From contig MKWN01000016.1 of the NCBI GenBank assembly GCA_001899775.1, forward strand, positions 1 to 64,000: 64,000 nucleotides of DNA, written 5' to 3'. Below, piece by piece: positions 16,666 through 26,171 of this stretch. The stretch comes from Thiobacillus sp. 65-29 (GTDB taxonomy: Bacteria; Pseudomonadota; Gammaproteobacteria; Burkholderiales; Thiobacillaceae). The notes under the pieces were generated by a model that was given only the letters and a program-made list of their open reading frames with translations, made no database searches and was not told the DNA's origin. A program made the position numbers and the translations under genes. Numbering within the stretch: position 1 is the stretch's first letter; every line of letters starts with the position of its first letter.

Positions 16666-18033
16666 TCAGGCACGCCGCCAGACGGTGCCGCCGGGGCCGT
16701 CCTCCAGAATCACGCCAGCCGCGGCCAGTTCGTCGCGGATGCGGTCGGACTCGGCGAAGTTCTTCGCCTTGCGCGCCGCCTGACGCGCGGCGATCAGACT
16801 TTCGATCGCGGTTTCGTCAAGGCCGCCAGCCGGGACTTTCCCCTTGAGAAAAACCTCGGCCTCGCGTTGCAGCAACCCGAGCGTGCCACCCAGCATGCGC
16901 AACAGGCGCGCGGCCGCCGCATCACCACGGTTGGCCTCGCCGGCGAGGTCGAACAGCACCGCAATCGCCTCCGGCGTATTGAAGTCGTCGTCCATCGCGG
17001 CGCGGAAGCGCGCCGCGGCCGGGATTGCCCAGTCCACCGGGCCGGTTTCCAGCGGCGCACCCTTCAGCGCCGTATACAGGCGGGTCAGCGCGCTGCGCGC
17101 GTCGTCGAGGTGGGCGTCCGAATAGTTCAGGGGGCTGCGGTAATGCGCACGCAGGATGAAGAAGCGCACCACCTCGGCATCGTAGTTCTGCAGGATTTCA
17201 CGGATGGTGAAAAAGTTGCCGAGCGACTTCGACATCTTCTCGTTGTCGACGCGCACGAAGCCGTTGTGCATCCAGTAATTGACGAAGGTGCAGGCGTGCG
17301 CGCCCTCGGACTGGGCGATCTCGTTCTCGTGGTGCGGAAACTGGAGATCCTGGCCGCCGCCATGGATATCGAAGTGGCGGCCCAGCAGTTCCGCGCTCAT
17401 CGCCGAGCATTCGATGTGCCAGCCGGGACGCCCCGGCCCCCACGGCGAATCCCACGCCGGCTCGCCCGGCTTGGCGGCTTTCCACAGCACGAAATCCATG
17501 GGGTCGCGCTTGTTCGGATCGACCTCGACACGCTCGCCGGCTCGCAACTCGTCGAGACTCTTGCCGGATAGCCGGCCGTAGGTGGGAAAACCGCGCACGC
17601 TGTAGTAAACGTCGCCATTGGGCGCAGCGTAGGCCAGTCCCTTTTCCTGCAAACGTTCGATCATCGCCAGCATCTGCGCCACGTAGCGGGTGGCACGTGG
17701 CTCGTGGTCGGGCGGCAGCACGCCAAGCGCGCGCTCGTCCTCGTGCATCGCGGCGATGAAACGCTCGGTGAGCGCGGCCGGCGGCTCGCCGTTTTCCTGC
17801 GCGCGTCTAATGATTTTGTCGTCGATGTCCGTTATGTTCCTGACATACTCGACCTCGTAGCCGCTCGCCCGCAGCCAGCGCACCGCCATGTCGAACACCA
17901 CGAACACGCGTGCGTGGCCCAGGTGGCAGAGGTCGTACACGGTCATTCCGCACACGTACATGCGGACGCGGCCGGGCACGAGCGGAACGAAGGCTTCCTT
18001 GGTGCGGGTGAGGGAGTTGGTAATGTGCAGCAT
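16666..18033 (-). CDS. cysS: Cysteinyl-tRNA synthetase
   Basis: The 455-residue class I synthetase has the HIGH-type motif HLGHAR near residue 37, the preceding YVCGMTVYD zinc Cys, further zinc ligands (ECSAMS, then HHENE), and the KMSKS motif intact. It charges tRNA-Cys with cysteine. Length matches the family. It is convergent with the methionine-repeat gene and divergent from the TPR gene; the intervening 118 bases (18034-18151) should contain promoters for both. Confidence 0.98.
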   Translation of the reverse strand: MLHITNSLTRTKEAFVPLVPGRVRMYVCGMTVYDLCHLGHARVFVVFDMAVRWLRASGYEVEYVRNITDIDDKIIRRAQENGEPPAALTERFIAAMHEDERALGVLPPDHEPRATRYVAQMLAMIERLQEKGLAYAAPNGDVYYSVRGFPTYGRLSGKSLDELRAGERVEVDPNKRDPMDFVLWKAAKPGEPAWDSPWGPGRPGWHIECSAMSAELLGRHFDIHGGGQDLQFPHHENEIAQSEGAHACTFVNYWMHNGFVRVDNEKMSKSLGNFFTIREILQNYDAEVVRFFILRAHYRSPLNYSDAHLDDARSALTRLYTALKGAPLETGPVDWAIPAAARFRAAMDDDFNTPEAIAVLFDLAGEANRGDAAAARLLRMLGGTLGLLQREAEVFLKGKVPAGGLDETAIESLIAARQAARKAKNFAESDRIRDELAAAGVILEDGPGGTVWRRA

Positions 18034-18151
18034 GGAACGAAAGGGCCGGGAACTGAATGATGCGATCCGGGAATCCGGCGGCGCCCCGGCTGTCTCAGCC
18101 GGGTCGATGTTGCTAGAATGCCAGTTTTCCGCGATGACCCGAGCATATCAC

Positions 18152-19111
18152 ATGGCCCTGTCCCGTTTTCTCGCCGCTGCCGCCGTCTGCGCCCTGCTTG
18201 CGGGCGCGCCCGTGCTGGCCAGCGACATCCAGGAAATCAACCAGCAGTTCCGCAAGGGCGACCTTGCCGGCGCGCTCGACAACGCCAACCGCTATCTGGC
18301 GAAGAACCCGAAGGATGCGCAGGCGCGCTTTCTCAAGGGCCTGATCCTCGCCGACCAGGGCAAGACCAACGACGCGATCGGCCTGTTCACCGCGCTGACC
18401 GAGGACTATCCGGAGTTGCCCGAACCCTACAACAACCTCGCGGTACTGTATGCCTCGCAGGGCAAATACGAGGCGGCGAAGGATTCGCTGGAGAAAGCAA
18501 TCCGCACCCATCCGAGCTACGCCACCGCCCACGAGAATCTAGGCGACATTTACGCCAAGATGGCGTCGCTGGCGTATGACAAGGCTCTGGCGCTCGACAG
18601 CCGCAACACCGCCGCGCAGACCAAGCTTGCGTTGATCAAGGAAATGATGGGTGGCCAGCCGCGCAAGACCGCGGTCCGTCCCGCCGTGGCCACCGCCGCT
18701 ACCGCCGCCACGACCGCCGCGCCAGCACCCAAGCTCGCCGCAGCCGCCGTGGAACCCCGCGCCGCAACCCCTGCCGCAGCGGCGACCGACATCGAGGCGG
18801 CGATCACGCAGTGGGCGCGGGCCTGGTCGCGCCGCGACGTCGACGCGTATCTGGCGGCCTACGCCAGCGACTACAGTGCGGAGGGCCTGTCGCGCACGGC
18901 CTGGGAAGCGCAGCGTCGCGCGCGCATCACCGCACCGAAGCGCATCGAGGTCACGGTGAGCGACGTCAAGGTGGAGCAACAGGACGACAACGCGACGGCC
19001 ACCTTCCGCCAGGCCTACCGTTCCGACCGTCTCAGCTCGACCGTCACCAAGACGCTGAAGCTGGCCCTGCAGAACGGCCAGTGGCGCATCGTCGACGAAA
19101 CGTCCCGCTGA
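18152..19111 (+). CDS. Secreted TPR protein with C-terminal NTF2/SnoaL-like domain
   Basis: The 319-residue product starts at ATG 18152 with a signal peptide ending APVLA. Residues about 24-150 form tetratricopeptide repeats ([51 protein letters not shown] in turn). A long Ala/Thr/Pro linker follows, then a C-terminal domain of about 115 residues ([24 protein letters not shown] ... ending [12 protein letters not shown]) that resembles the NTF2-like Cds6 domain. The same domain ends the L,D-transpeptidase gene that starts 8 bases downstream. The pair probably acts in the periplasm on peptidoglycan or outer-membrane anchoring; that is inferred. Confidence 0.85.
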   Translation: MALSRFLAAAAVCALLAGAPVLASDIQEINQQFRKGDLAGALDNANRYLAKNPKDAQARFLKGLILADQGKTNDAIGLFTALTEDYPELPEPYNNLAVLYASQGKYEAAKDSLEKAIRTHPSYATAHENLGDIYAKMASLAYDKALALDSRNTAAQTKLALIKEMMGGQPRKTAVRPAVATAATAATTAAPAPKLAAAAVEPRAATPAAAATDIEAAITQWARAWSRRDVDAYLAAYASDYSAEGLSRTAWEAQRRARITAPKRIEVTVSDVKVEQQDDNATATFRQAYRSDRLSSTVTKTLKLALQNGQWRIVDETSR

Positions 19112-19119
19112 CCGCCCGC

Positions 19120-20268
19120 ATGCGCCGCCTGCTGTCCGTCCTCCTGCTCGCCGGCCTGTCGCCAGGCGCGCTGGCGGACGCCGACCGCATGCTGACCGAC
19201 AGCCTGCTCGCCGTGACGCAGAGCCGCGTACCGGAAGCCCTTTCAACAGTCGATCAGCTCACCCGTCAGCATCCCAATTTCCGCCTCGCGCACCTGGTGC
19301 ACGGCGACCTGCTGCTCGCACGCGCACGACCGCTGGACACGCTCGGCAACGTGACGACACGCGGCAGCGAACTCCAGCAGCTGCGCGACGAAGCACGCCA
19401 GCGCGTGCGCGCAGCGACCGACCCCCTGCCACAGGACAAGGTGCCGGCCTACCTGCTCAATCTCGACGACGGCTACCGCCATGCGCTGGTGGTCGACGCC
19501 AGCCGCTCGCGCCTGTATGTCTACGCGAACCGCGCCGGCCTGCCGGTGCGCGTGGCGGATTTCTACGTCACCATCGGCAAGGCCGGCGCCGGCAAGGAGC
19601 GCGAAGGCGACAACCGCACGCCCATCGGTATCTACAACGTGTCCGGCTTCAAGTCGCCACAGGAACTCACCGACTTCTACGGCAGCGGCGCCTTCACCCT
19701 CAGCTACCCCAACGAGTGGGACACCCGTCAGGGACGCAACGGCCATGGCATCTGGATCCACGGCAGTCCCAGCAACACCTACAGCCGGGCGCCGCGTGCA
19801 AGCGAGGGCTGCGTGGTGCTCGCCAACGACGACCTGACGCGCCTCGGACAATACATCGAGCCCCGCAACACACCCGTGGTCATTGCCGAGGCGGTAGAGT
19901 GGGTGGCCCCCGACGCCCTCGCCGAACGCCGCAAGGACCTCGCAACCGCGCTGGAAAGCTGGCGCCAGGACTGGGAAAGCCGCGACACGGCACGCCTGAT
20001 CGCCCATTATCATCCACAGTTTCGCAGCGGCGAACAGGATCTGGGTACGTTCCGCGCCGCGAAGCAGAAGGTCAACGCGGGCAAGACCTGGATCAAGGTG
20101 GGACTCGATCGCGTCAGCCTGATGCTCTACCCCGAACGGCCGGATCTCGCGCTGGTCAGCTTCGTGCAGGACTACCGCAGCAACAATCTCAGCGACCGCA
20201 CCGTGAAGCGCCAGTTCTGGCGCCGCGACAAGGGACGCTGGACGATCATCCAGGAAACTTCACTCTAA
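19120..20268 (+). CDS. L,D-transpeptidase (YkuD) with C-terminal NTF2-like domain
   Basis: The 382-residue protein has a signal peptide (about 1-19), a helical region, a YkuD catalytic domain (about 120-255) with the H214-G and S228-x-G-C231 active-site motif ([17 protein letters not shown]), and a C-terminal NTF2-like domain ending [11 protein letters not shown]. Such enzymes cross-link peptidoglycan or attach proteins to it in the periplasm. The C-terminal domain resembles that of the TPR protein just upstream, so the two genes share a building block. ppiB follows after 8 bases. Confidence 0.92.
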   Translation: MRRLLSVLLLAGLSPGALADADRMLTDSLLAVTQSRVPEALSTVDQLTRQHPNFRLAHLVHGDLLLARARPLDTLGNVTTRGSELQQLRDEARQRVRAATDPLPQDKVPAYLLNLDDGYRHALVVDASRSRLYVYANRAGLPVRVADFYVTIGKAGAGKEREGDNRTPIGIYNVSGFKSPQELTDFYGSGAFTLSYPNEWDTRQGRNGHGIWIHGSPSNTYSRAPRASEGCVVLANDDLTRLGQYIEPRNTPVVIAEAVEWVAPDALAERRKDLATALESWRQDWESRDTARLIAHYHPQFRSGEQDLGTFRAAKQKVNAGKTWIKVGLDRVSLMLYPERPDLALVSFVQDYRSNNLSDRTVKRQFWRRDKGRWTIIQETSL

Positions 20269-20276
20269 GGACGGAC

Positions 20277-20768
20277 ATGGTCAAGCTTCATACCACCCTC
20301 GGCACCCTCACCCTCGAACTCGACGCTGAAAAGGCACCAAAGACGGTGGAAAACTTTCTCCAGTACGTGCGCGATGGTTTCTATGACGGCACGATCTTCC
20401 ATCGCGTGATCGACGGCTTCATGATCCAGGGCGGGGGCTTCGTTCCCGGCATGACGCAGAAGCCGACGCGCGCGCCGATCGAAAACGAAGCATCCAATGG
20501 CCTGAAGAACGAGACCTATACGATCGCCATGGCGCGCACGCCGGATCCGAATTCGGCCACGGCGCAGTTCTTCATCAACGTCAAGGACAACGGCTTTCTC
20601 AACTTCAGCGCCCCCACGCCGCAGGGCTACGGCTATGCGGTGTTCGGCAAGGTGGTCGAGGGCACCGAGGTCATCGACGCCATCAGGAAAGTGAAGACCG
20701 GCAACCGCGCCGGCCACCAGGACGTGCCGCTGGAGGATGTCGTCATCACCAGGGCGGAAATCGCCTGA
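20277..20768 (+). CDS. ppiB: Peptidyl-prolyl cis-trans isomerase B (cyclophilin)
   Basis: The 163-residue protein has no signal peptide and carries the cyclophilin motifs [23 protein letters not shown] and [10 protein letters not shown]. The catalytic Arg is in FHRV. It speeds proline isomerisation in the cytoplasm. The gene sits 8 bases after the L,D-transpeptidase gene and 8 bases before lpxH. A strong terminator-like hairpin lies in the first codons of lpxH, so ppiB may be the effective end of many transcripts. Confidence 0.96.
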   Translation: MVKLHTTLGTLTLELDAEKAPKTVENFLQYVRDGFYDGTIFHRVIDGFMIQGGGFVPGMTQKPTRAPIENEASNGLKNETYTIAMARTPDPNSATAQFFINVKDNGFLNFSAPTPQGYGYAVFGKVVEGTEVIDAIRKVKTGNRAGHQDVPLEDVVITRAEIA

Positions 20769-20776
20769 AACACCCG

Positions 20777-21508
20777 GTGAAGACGGGACGCACCTACTTC
20801 GTCGCCGACCTGCACCTCACCGACGAACGCCCGGCCGCGACCGGGCGTTTTTTTCGCTTTCTCGAAGAGCAGGTTGCGGGTGCCGACGCGCTCTACATAC
20901 TCGGCGATCTGTTCGAAGCCTGGACGGGGGACGACCACGACGAGGCCGTGGCCACGGAAACGGCGCGCCGCCTGAAGACATTGGCCACCTCCGGCACGCC
21001 GGTGTATTTCCAGCACGGCAACCGCGATTTCATGCTGGCGCAGCGCTATGCCTCACACGCCGGCATGACGCTCATCGCCGATCCGGCGCGCGTCGACCTG
21101 TATGGCGTGCCGACGCTGCTGATGCACGGCGACACGCTGTGCACCGATGACCTCGCCTACCAGGCTTTCCGCCGCCGCTCACGCCACCCCGTCACCGTCG
21201 CCCTCCTCAGACGCCTGCCCAAGGGGCTGCGCCGCCACCTGGCGCAGCGGGCACGCGCCGGCAGCGCGGCCGCCAAGGCGCACAAGCCCGCCGCCATCAT
21301 GGATGTCAACGTCAGCGAGGTGGTGCGTGTGCTGCGCGTGCAACGCGTGCAGCGACTGATCCACGGCCACACCCACCGCCCGGCCCGCCACACCCACGAG
21401 GTCGACGGCACGGCGTGCGAGCGCTGGGTGCTGCCGGACTGGTACGCACGCTGGGGCTACGTGGTATGCGATGCCGCGGGCTGCACCCTGGAGGTGGCGC
21501 CGTCATGA
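20777..21508 (+). CDS. lpxH: UDP-2,3-diacylglucosamine diphosphatase
   Basis: The 243-residue protein, read from GTG 20777, has the calcineurin-like metallophosphatase motifs ADLHL (D11, H13), GDLFEAW, HGNRDF and HGHTHRP that bind the two Mn ions. LpxH removes UMP from UDP-2,3-diacylglucosamine to give lipid X in lipid A synthesis. The ppiB-lpxH order is common in betaproteobacteria. Its stop is immediately adjacent to the stop of the convergent unknown gene (TCATGA). Codons 17-26 include a perfect intrinsic terminator structure, described separately. Confidence 0.95.
   Translation: MKTGRTYFVADLHLTDERPAATGRFFRFLEEQVAGADALYILGDLFEAWTGDDHDEAVATETARRLKTLATSGTPVYFQHGNRDFMLAQRYASHAGMTLIADPARVDLYGVPTLLMHGDTLCTDDLAYQAFRRRSRHPVTVALLRRLPKGLRRHLAQRARAGSAAAKAHKPAAIMDVNVSEVVRVLRVQRVQRLIHGHTHRPARHTHEVDGTACERWVLPDWYARWGYVVCDAAGCTLEVAPS
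20826..20854 (+). terminator. Intrinsic terminator inside the lpxH coding sequence
   Basis: The sequence has a perfect 9-bp stem AACGCCCGG (20826-20834) / CCGGGCGTT (20841-20849), a six-base loop CCGCGA, and seven consecutive T (20848-20854). It lies 58 bases after the ppiB stop and 50 bases into lpxH, encoding ERPAATGRFF. By structure it is a textbook rho-independent terminator. Translating ribosomes on lpxH could block its folding, coupling lpxH transcription to its translation. Confidence 0.75.
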
Positions 21509-22159
21509 CGGCGCATCGATCACCGCGTAGCCTTGCGGCAACCGAAACAGGCGGGGCTGCATCGGTTCGCGTGCTTCCTGCTGCAGCACGCGGCTGCGCC
21601 CGCTGAATTCGCGTTCTTCCAGCGGCAGCCCAAGCCCCGGCACGGTGCCGGCTTCCCATACCAGGTTCGCCAGATCGCAGTCGTGCCGCATCTCGGGGGG
21701 CGTATCGCGCCACACGCGATACTGCGTGGCGGCGAGCGCGGTCTTGAGTTCAGTCAGCGCACGCGCCGCATCGGATGCCGCACGCGGCGCCACGCTGCCC
21801 TCGCTGCACACCACATCGCCGAGCATGAGGCGGTAGCGGACGATGCCCGTCGCACCTGCGCGGCGCTCGAGGCGCGCGGACCAGGTTTCGGGTTTCCGTG
21901 GCACGCTGCCGGCGCCGAATACCATGGTCACGCGGGATTCGCGCATGACGCTGAACACCCGCTGCGCGCGCCGGTCGAGCAGGACGAAATCGCCGTCGTC
22001 CGCGCCGCCGTCCATGCGCAGAAAATCCGGCGTCACCAGGATGCGGGTCGGATAAGCGGGATCGCCGGGGTCCTGGTCGAGGTAGCGCAACGCGACCATG
22101 TCCGCCGCGTGTGCGCTGCCGGCCAGCAGCAGCCACGCAGCGAGTGCGAAAGGTTTCAC
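21503..22159 (-). CDS. Secreted protein of unknown function
   Basis: The 218-residue product starts at GTG 22159, which overlaps the metZ stop (GTGA), and begins with a signal peptide (KPFALAAWLLLAGSAHA). The mature part (ALRYLDQDPGDP, TRILVTPDFLRMDGG, DGDFVLLDRRAQ) looks like a beta-rich periplasmic protein reminiscent of LolA-like or outer-membrane-lipoprotein-sorting folds, but I cannot assign a family. Two cysteines (DVVCSEG, HDCDLANL) could pair. Coupling to metZ is probably transcriptional convenience. Confidence 0.7.
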   Translation of the reverse strand: MKPFALAAWLLLAGSAHAADMVALRYLDQDPGDPAYPTRILVTPDFLRMDGGADDGDFVLLDRRAQRVFSVMRESRVTMVFGAGSVPRKPETWSARLERRAGATGIVRYRLMLGDVVCSEGSVAPRAASDAARALTELKTALAATQYRVWRDTPPEMRHDCDLANLVWEAGTVPGLGLPLEEREFSGRSRVLQQEAREPMQPRLFRLPQGYAVIDAPS

Positions 22160-23325
22160 GCGAGCCCGCGCGCGAGATCGGCCTGGATGTCGGCGACGGA
22201 TTCGAGGCCGACGGCAATGCGGATCAGGCCGTCGCCGATACCGGCCGCCGCACGCTGCTCCGCCGTCATGCGACTGTGCGTGGTACTGGCCGGATGGGTG
22301 ATGGTGCTCTTGGTGTCGCCCAGGTTGGCGGTGATCGACAGGAGCCTGGTGGCGTCGATGAGTTTCCACGCTGCGGCCTGGCCACCCTTGATGTCGAAGG
22401 CGACGATGCCGCCGCCGGTTTTCTGCTGCGCCATCGCCAGTGCGTGTTGCGGGTGCGAAGGCAGGCCGGGATAGAGGACGCGCGCGACCTGCGGCTGCCC
22501 TTCCAGCCATTGCGCGAGGGTGAGCGCATTGCGCGAATGTGCCGCCATGCGCAGCGCCAGGGTCTCCATCCCCTTGAGGATCACCCAGGCGTTGAACGGC
22601 GAGAGCGTCGGCCCGGCGGTGCGCAGGAAGGTGTAGACGCCTTCCATGAGCGCCTGGCTGCCCAGCACGGCGCCACCGAGCACACGGCCCTGGCCGTCGA
22701 GGTACTTGGTCGCGGAATGGATCACGATGTCGGCGCCGAGTGCGAGCGGCTGCTGCAGCGCGGGTGAACAGAAGCAGTTGTCCACCGCGAGCCATGCGCC
22801 GGCGTCGTGGGCGATGGCGGCAAGTGCACGGATGTCGCTCACCTCGGTGAGCGGATTGGACGGCGATTCGACGAAGAAGAGCTTCGTGTTCGGTTTCACG
22901 GCCGCGCGCCATTCCGCGGGGTCGGTCGGTGACACGTAGCTCGTCTCGATGCCGAAGCGGCCGAGAATGTTGGAAAAGAGCTGCACCGTGGAACCGAAGA
23001 TCGAGCGCGAGGCGACGATGTGCTCGCCCGCTTTCATGAGCCCCATCACCGTGGCAAGGATCGCCGCCATGCCGGAGGCGAAGGCCACGCAGCGCTCGGC
23101 GCCTTCGAGGGCGGCGAGTCGCGCCTCCATCATCTGTACCGTGGGATTGGTGAAGCGCGCGTAGATCGGTCCCGGCTGTTCGCCCTTGAAGCGCGCCGCG
23201 GCTTCGGCGGCGCTGCCGAACACGAAGCTGGAGGTGAGGAACATCGCCTCCGAGTGTTCGTTGAACTGGCTGCGTACGCTGCCCGCGCGCACCGCCAGGG
23301 TTTCGATGTCGTAGTGTTCGTCCAT
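22156..23325 (-). CDS. metZ: O-succinylhomoserine sulfhydrylase
   Basis: The 389-residue PLP enzyme belongs to the Cys/Met metabolism family, with the PLP-lysine motif SATKYLDGQGRVLGG, the SSxxG-type region ASGMAAILA and the substrate-binding FFVESPSNP. The purF-metZ arrangement with a 1-base gap is typical of betaproteobacteria and favours MetZ over cystathionine gamma-synthase. It converts O-succinyl- (or O-acetyl-) homoserine plus sulfide to homocysteine. Confidence 0.93.
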   Translation of the reverse strand: MDEHYDIETLAVRAGSVRSQFNEHSEAMFLTSSFVFGSAAEAAARFKGEQPGPIYARFTNPTVQMMEARLAALEGAERCVAFASGMAAILATVMGLMKAGEHIVASRSIFGSTVQLFSNILGRFGIETSYVSPTDPAEWRAAVKPNTKLFFVESPSNPLTEVSDIRALAAIAHDAGAWLAVDNCFCSPALQQPLALGADIVIHSATKYLDGQGRVLGGAVLGSQALMEGVYTFLRTAGPTLSPFNAWVILKGMETLALRMAAHSRNALTLAQWLEGQPQVARVLYPGLPSHPQHALAMAQQKTGGGIVAFDIKGGQAAAWKLIDATRLLSITANLGDTKSTITHPASTTHSRMTAEQRAAAGIGDGLIRIAVGLESVADIQADLARGLA

Positions 23326-23326
23326 G

Positions 23327-24847
23327 TCAGCCGGTTACCGCGAGATTGAGATCGAGTTGCTGCGTCGACAGCGCGGACGGCGGCGGCGTCTCGCCGTTGC
23401 GCACCGCTTCGACGTAGGCAAGATATTCCGGCGTCACGTCGCCGGTGATGTAGCGCCCGTCGAAGCACGAGGTATCAAAGTCGGCGATGGACGGATTGCC
23501 GGCGCGCACCGCCGCGACCATGGCGTCGAGATCCTGGTAGATCAGCGCGTCGCAGCCGATCTCGCGGGCGATCTCCGCATCGCTGCGGCCGTTGGCGATG
23601 AGCTCGTTGCGCGTCGGCATGTCGATGCCGTAGACGTTGGAGAATCGCACCGGCGGCGACGCCGAGGCGAAATACACCTGTGCCGCGCCCGCATCGCGCG
23701 CCATCTGCACGATCTCGCGGCTGGTGGTGCCGCGCACGATCGAGTCGTCGACCAGGAGCACGTTGCGGCCCTTGAACTCTTCCGCGATGGCGTTGAGCTT
23801 CTGCCGCACCGATTTCTTGCGCAGCGCCTGCCCCGGCATGATGAAGGTACGGCCGATGTAACGGTTCTTGATGAACCCCTCACGATAGGGAACGTTCAGA
23901 TGGTTCGCCAGTTGCAGTGCCGACGGCCGGCTGGTGTCGGGAATCGGGATCACGACGTCGATCTTCAGGTGGGCGAACTCGCGCCTGATTTTCTCGGCCA
24001 GCGACACACCCATCGCGAGCCGTGTGTTGTATACGGACGCGCCATCGATCACCGAATCGGGACGCGCAAGATAAACGTACTCGAAAATGCACGGATTGAG
24101 CACCGCGCGGTCGCTGCACACGCGACTGTGCATGCGCCGGTCATAGTCGATGAATACCGCCTCGCCGGGCGCGACGTCGCGCAGCAGGCGGAAGCCGAGG
24201 GTGTCGATTGCCACGCTTTCCGACGCCACGATATATTCGTGCGGCATCGCCTGCTCGTTGACGCCGATCACCAGCGGACGGATGCCGTGCGGGTCGCGGA
24301 ACGCCAGCAGGCCGTAACCGGCGATGAACGCCACCACGGCGTAGGCACCGCGACAGCGCGCGTGCACCCCGGCGACGGCACCAAAGATCGCGTCCAGGCT
24401 GAGCTGCCGCCCGCTTACCCGCACCTGCAGCTCGTGCGCGAGCACGTTGAGCAGCACTTCCGAATCGGAATTGGTGTTGACGTGACGCAGATCGGTACCG
24501 AACAGCGATTCCTTCAGCTCTTGCGTGTTGGTGAGATTGCCGTTGTGGCCCAGCACGATGCCGTAGGGCGAGTTGACGTAGAACGGCTGGGATTCCGCCG
24601 ACGACGAGGCGCTGCCGGCAGTGGGATAACGCACGTGCGCCACGCCCATGTCGCCGAGCAGGTTGCGCATGTCACGCGTGCGGAACACGTCGCGCGCCAG
24701 CCCCTGCCCCTTGTGCATGTGAAAGCGGCTTTCCTCCGCCGTGACGATGCCGGCGGCATCCTGGCCACGATGCTGCAACACCATCAGCCCGTCGTAGAGC
24801 AGCTGGTTCACCGAGGTGTTGGCGACGATTCCGATTACTCCGCACAT
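23327..24847 (-). CDS. purF: Amidophosphoribosyltransferase
   Basis: The 506-residue enzyme starts with Met-Cys (MCGVIGIV), leaving Cys2 as the N-terminal nucleophile of the glutaminase domain after Met removal. GHNGNLTN, the PRPP-binding VLLVDDSIVRGTTSREI (VDDSIVRGTT) and a later C-terminal transferase domain are intact. It performs the first committed step of purine synthesis. It lies downstream of cvpA as in many proteobacteria, separated by 137 bases with a GC-rich hairpin-prone stretch (24894-24925). Confidence 0.97.
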   Translation of the reverse strand: MCGVIGIVANTSVNQLLYDGLMVLQHRGQDAAGIVTAEESRFHMHKGQGLARDVFRTRDMRNLLGDMGVAHVRYPTAGSASSSAESQPFYVNSPYGIVLGHNGNLTNTQELKESLFGTDLRHVNTNSDSEVLLNVLAHELQVRVSGRQLSLDAIFGAVAGVHARCRGAYAVVAFIAGYGLLAFRDPHGIRPLVIGVNEQAMPHEYIVASESVAIDTLGFRLLRDVAPGEAVFIDYDRRMHSRVCSDRAVLNPCIFEYVYLARPDSVIDGASVYNTRLAMGVSLAEKIRREFAHLKIDVVIPIPDTSRPSALQLANHLNVPYREGFIKNRYIGRTFIMPGQALRKKSVRQKLNAIAEEFKGRNVLLVDDSIVRGTTSREIVQMARDAGAAQVYFASASPPVRFSNVYGIDMPTRNELIANGRSDAEIAREIGCDALIYQDLDAMVAAVRAGNPSIADFDTSCFDGRYITGDVTPEYLAYVEAVRNGETPPPSALSTQQLDLNLAVTG

Positions 24848-24984
24848 GAGTGCAACCCATCCATTAACGTGAAACTCGCGTAGCCAGGCCTTGTCCCCCT
24901 CGCCCGCTTGGGAGAGCGGGGAGAGCGCAGTGTTCAGCGCGAGCCGCCGTCATCATCTTCCGGGGCGGCGGATCGCCATGAACG

Positions 24985-25476
24985 TCATTCAAAGCGAACA
25001 TGCTTCGCCACGTTCGGAGGCAGCAGCGGCAACGTCGCACGCGCCATCGCCTGCAGGCTGCCGGAAAGCATCGCCTGTTTCCACAGGTCGGTGCGCGGCA
25101 ACGCGGTGAGCCCGGCCGCGACGCTGAAGCCGGTCAGGATGACCAGGCCCTTCACCACCCCGATCAATCCGCCCAGCACCTTGTCGGCGGCACCCAGGCC
25201 GACCGCGCGCACCAGCGCCGCGACGGCATGACCGGCCAGCAGCACCGCGATCAGCACCACCAGGAACACCAGCGCGAACCCGGCGAAATAGCGCGGCGCC
25301 GGGCTTTCCAGGCCCGCCGGCAACAGGGGCTCCGCGAGCAGCGCGCCCCACTTGCCCAGCAAAAATGCGAGCAGCCAGGCCGCCAGCGAAAACAGCGTAT
25401 CCACCATCCCGCGCATCAGTCCGCGCACGACCGCAAGAACCAGCACCAGCAGGACGACGAGATCGAGCACGTTCAT
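24985..25476 (-). CDS. cvpA: CvpA family inner-membrane protein
   Basis: The 163-residue protein has four predicted membrane helices and the family motif RGLMRGMVDTLFSLAAW near the N-terminus. CvpA was named for colicin V production in E. coli; its general role is in envelope homeostasis. It overlaps dedD by 4 bases and precedes purF, the conserved neighbourhood. Confidence 0.92.
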   Translation of the reverse strand: MNVLDLVVLLVLVLAVVRGLMRGMVDTLFSLAAWLLAFLLGKWGALLAEPLLPAGLESPAPRYFAGFALVFLVVLIAVLLAGHAVAALVRAVGLGAADKVLGGLIGVVKGLVILTGFSVAAGLTALPRTDLWKQAMLSGSLQAMARATLPLLPPNVAKHVRFE

Positions 25477-26171
25477 GGCGTCAGGACCGCGTCCTTGATG
25501 CCGGCGGCCTGCAGCCTGCGCACCGCTTCCTGGGCCGCCTCGCGCGTCGGGAACGGCCCCACGCGCACCCGGGTCAGCGGGCCCAGTCGATCAGTGTAGA
25601 CCGGCAAACCCGTGGCGCGCACGCGCGCCTCCAGCTCGCCCACCTTGGCCGCGTCCTGCAGGGCGGCAATCTGGACCGCGTAGCCCTCGCCTGCCGTAGG
25701 CTTGACGGTCACGGCGGATGGCGCAACCGGCTTGGCCGCCGGCCTGGGTGCCTCGGATTGCGGCAGCTTCGGCTTGGCTTCGGGTTTGGCTTCGGGTTTG
25801 GCTTCGGGTTTGGCTTCGGGTTTGGCTTCGGGTTTGGCTTCGGGTTTGGGTTTCGCTTCGGATGTGGGCGACGCGTGCTTGACCGGCTCCGGCACCGGCT
25901 CGGCCACCGCGCGTGGCGTATCCGGCTGCGGTGCGACGGGCAAGGGCTGCACCGGGGGCACGGATTCCGGGACCGCGGCTTCGCTTGACGCGGTCGGCAC
26001 GCTGGCGGGCGGCAGCACGGCCATGCGTACGGCGAGTGGGCTACCGGGCCGTGGCTCGTCTTCAAGCAGCAGGGGCAGGAGAATCACGGCCAGCAGCGTG
26101 AGCGCGACCGCACCGATCAGCCGGCGCCGGGCGCGACGCTTGAGATCGTTTTCACTGCTGGGTGGCGGCAT
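25473..26171 (-). CDS. dedD: SPOR-domain cell-division protein (DedD-like)
   Basis: The 232-residue protein has a short cytoplasmic tail, one membrane helix (about 18-37, IGAVALTLLAVILLPLLL), a long Pro/Ala/Glu/Lys linker and a C-terminal SPOR domain (about 155-230, YAVQIAALQDAAKVGEL ... TRVRVGPF). SPOR domains bind denuded septal glycans. The linker contains a six-fold KPEA repeat. The start ATG 26171 lies 20 bases inside folC. The folC-dedD-cvpA-purF order supports the name. Confidence 0.92.
   Translation of the reverse strand: MPPPSSENDLKRRARRRLIGAVALTLLAVILLPLLLEDEPRPGSPLAVRMAVLPPASVPTASSEAAVPESVPPVQPLPVAPQPDTPRAVAEPVPEPVKHASPTSEAKPKPEAKPEAKPEAKPEAKPEAKPEAKPKLPQSEAPRPAAKPVAPSAVTVKPTAGEGYAVQIAALQDAAKVGELEARVRATGLPVYTDRLGPLTRVRVGPFPTREAAQEAVRRLQAAGIKDAVLTP
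25772..25850 (-). repeat. In-frame 12-base tandem repeat in dedD
   Basis: About six near-identical copies of the 12-base unit GGCTTCGGGTTT (plus-strand reading) encode KPEA repeats in the periplasmic linker. Because the unit is a multiple of three, copy-number change by slippage would alter linker length without a frameshift. Confidence 0.85.

Noticed and set aside
15678-16673. His-rich open frame with HHVH repeats antisense to the methionine-repeat gene
   Set aside because: CAT (His) is the reverse complement of ATG (Met), so the His repeats are a by-product of the Met repeats on the other strand.
25772-25850. Regular repeats that could suggest a CRISPR array
   Set aside because: Units are 12 bases, contiguous, in frame in dedD, and there are no spacers.
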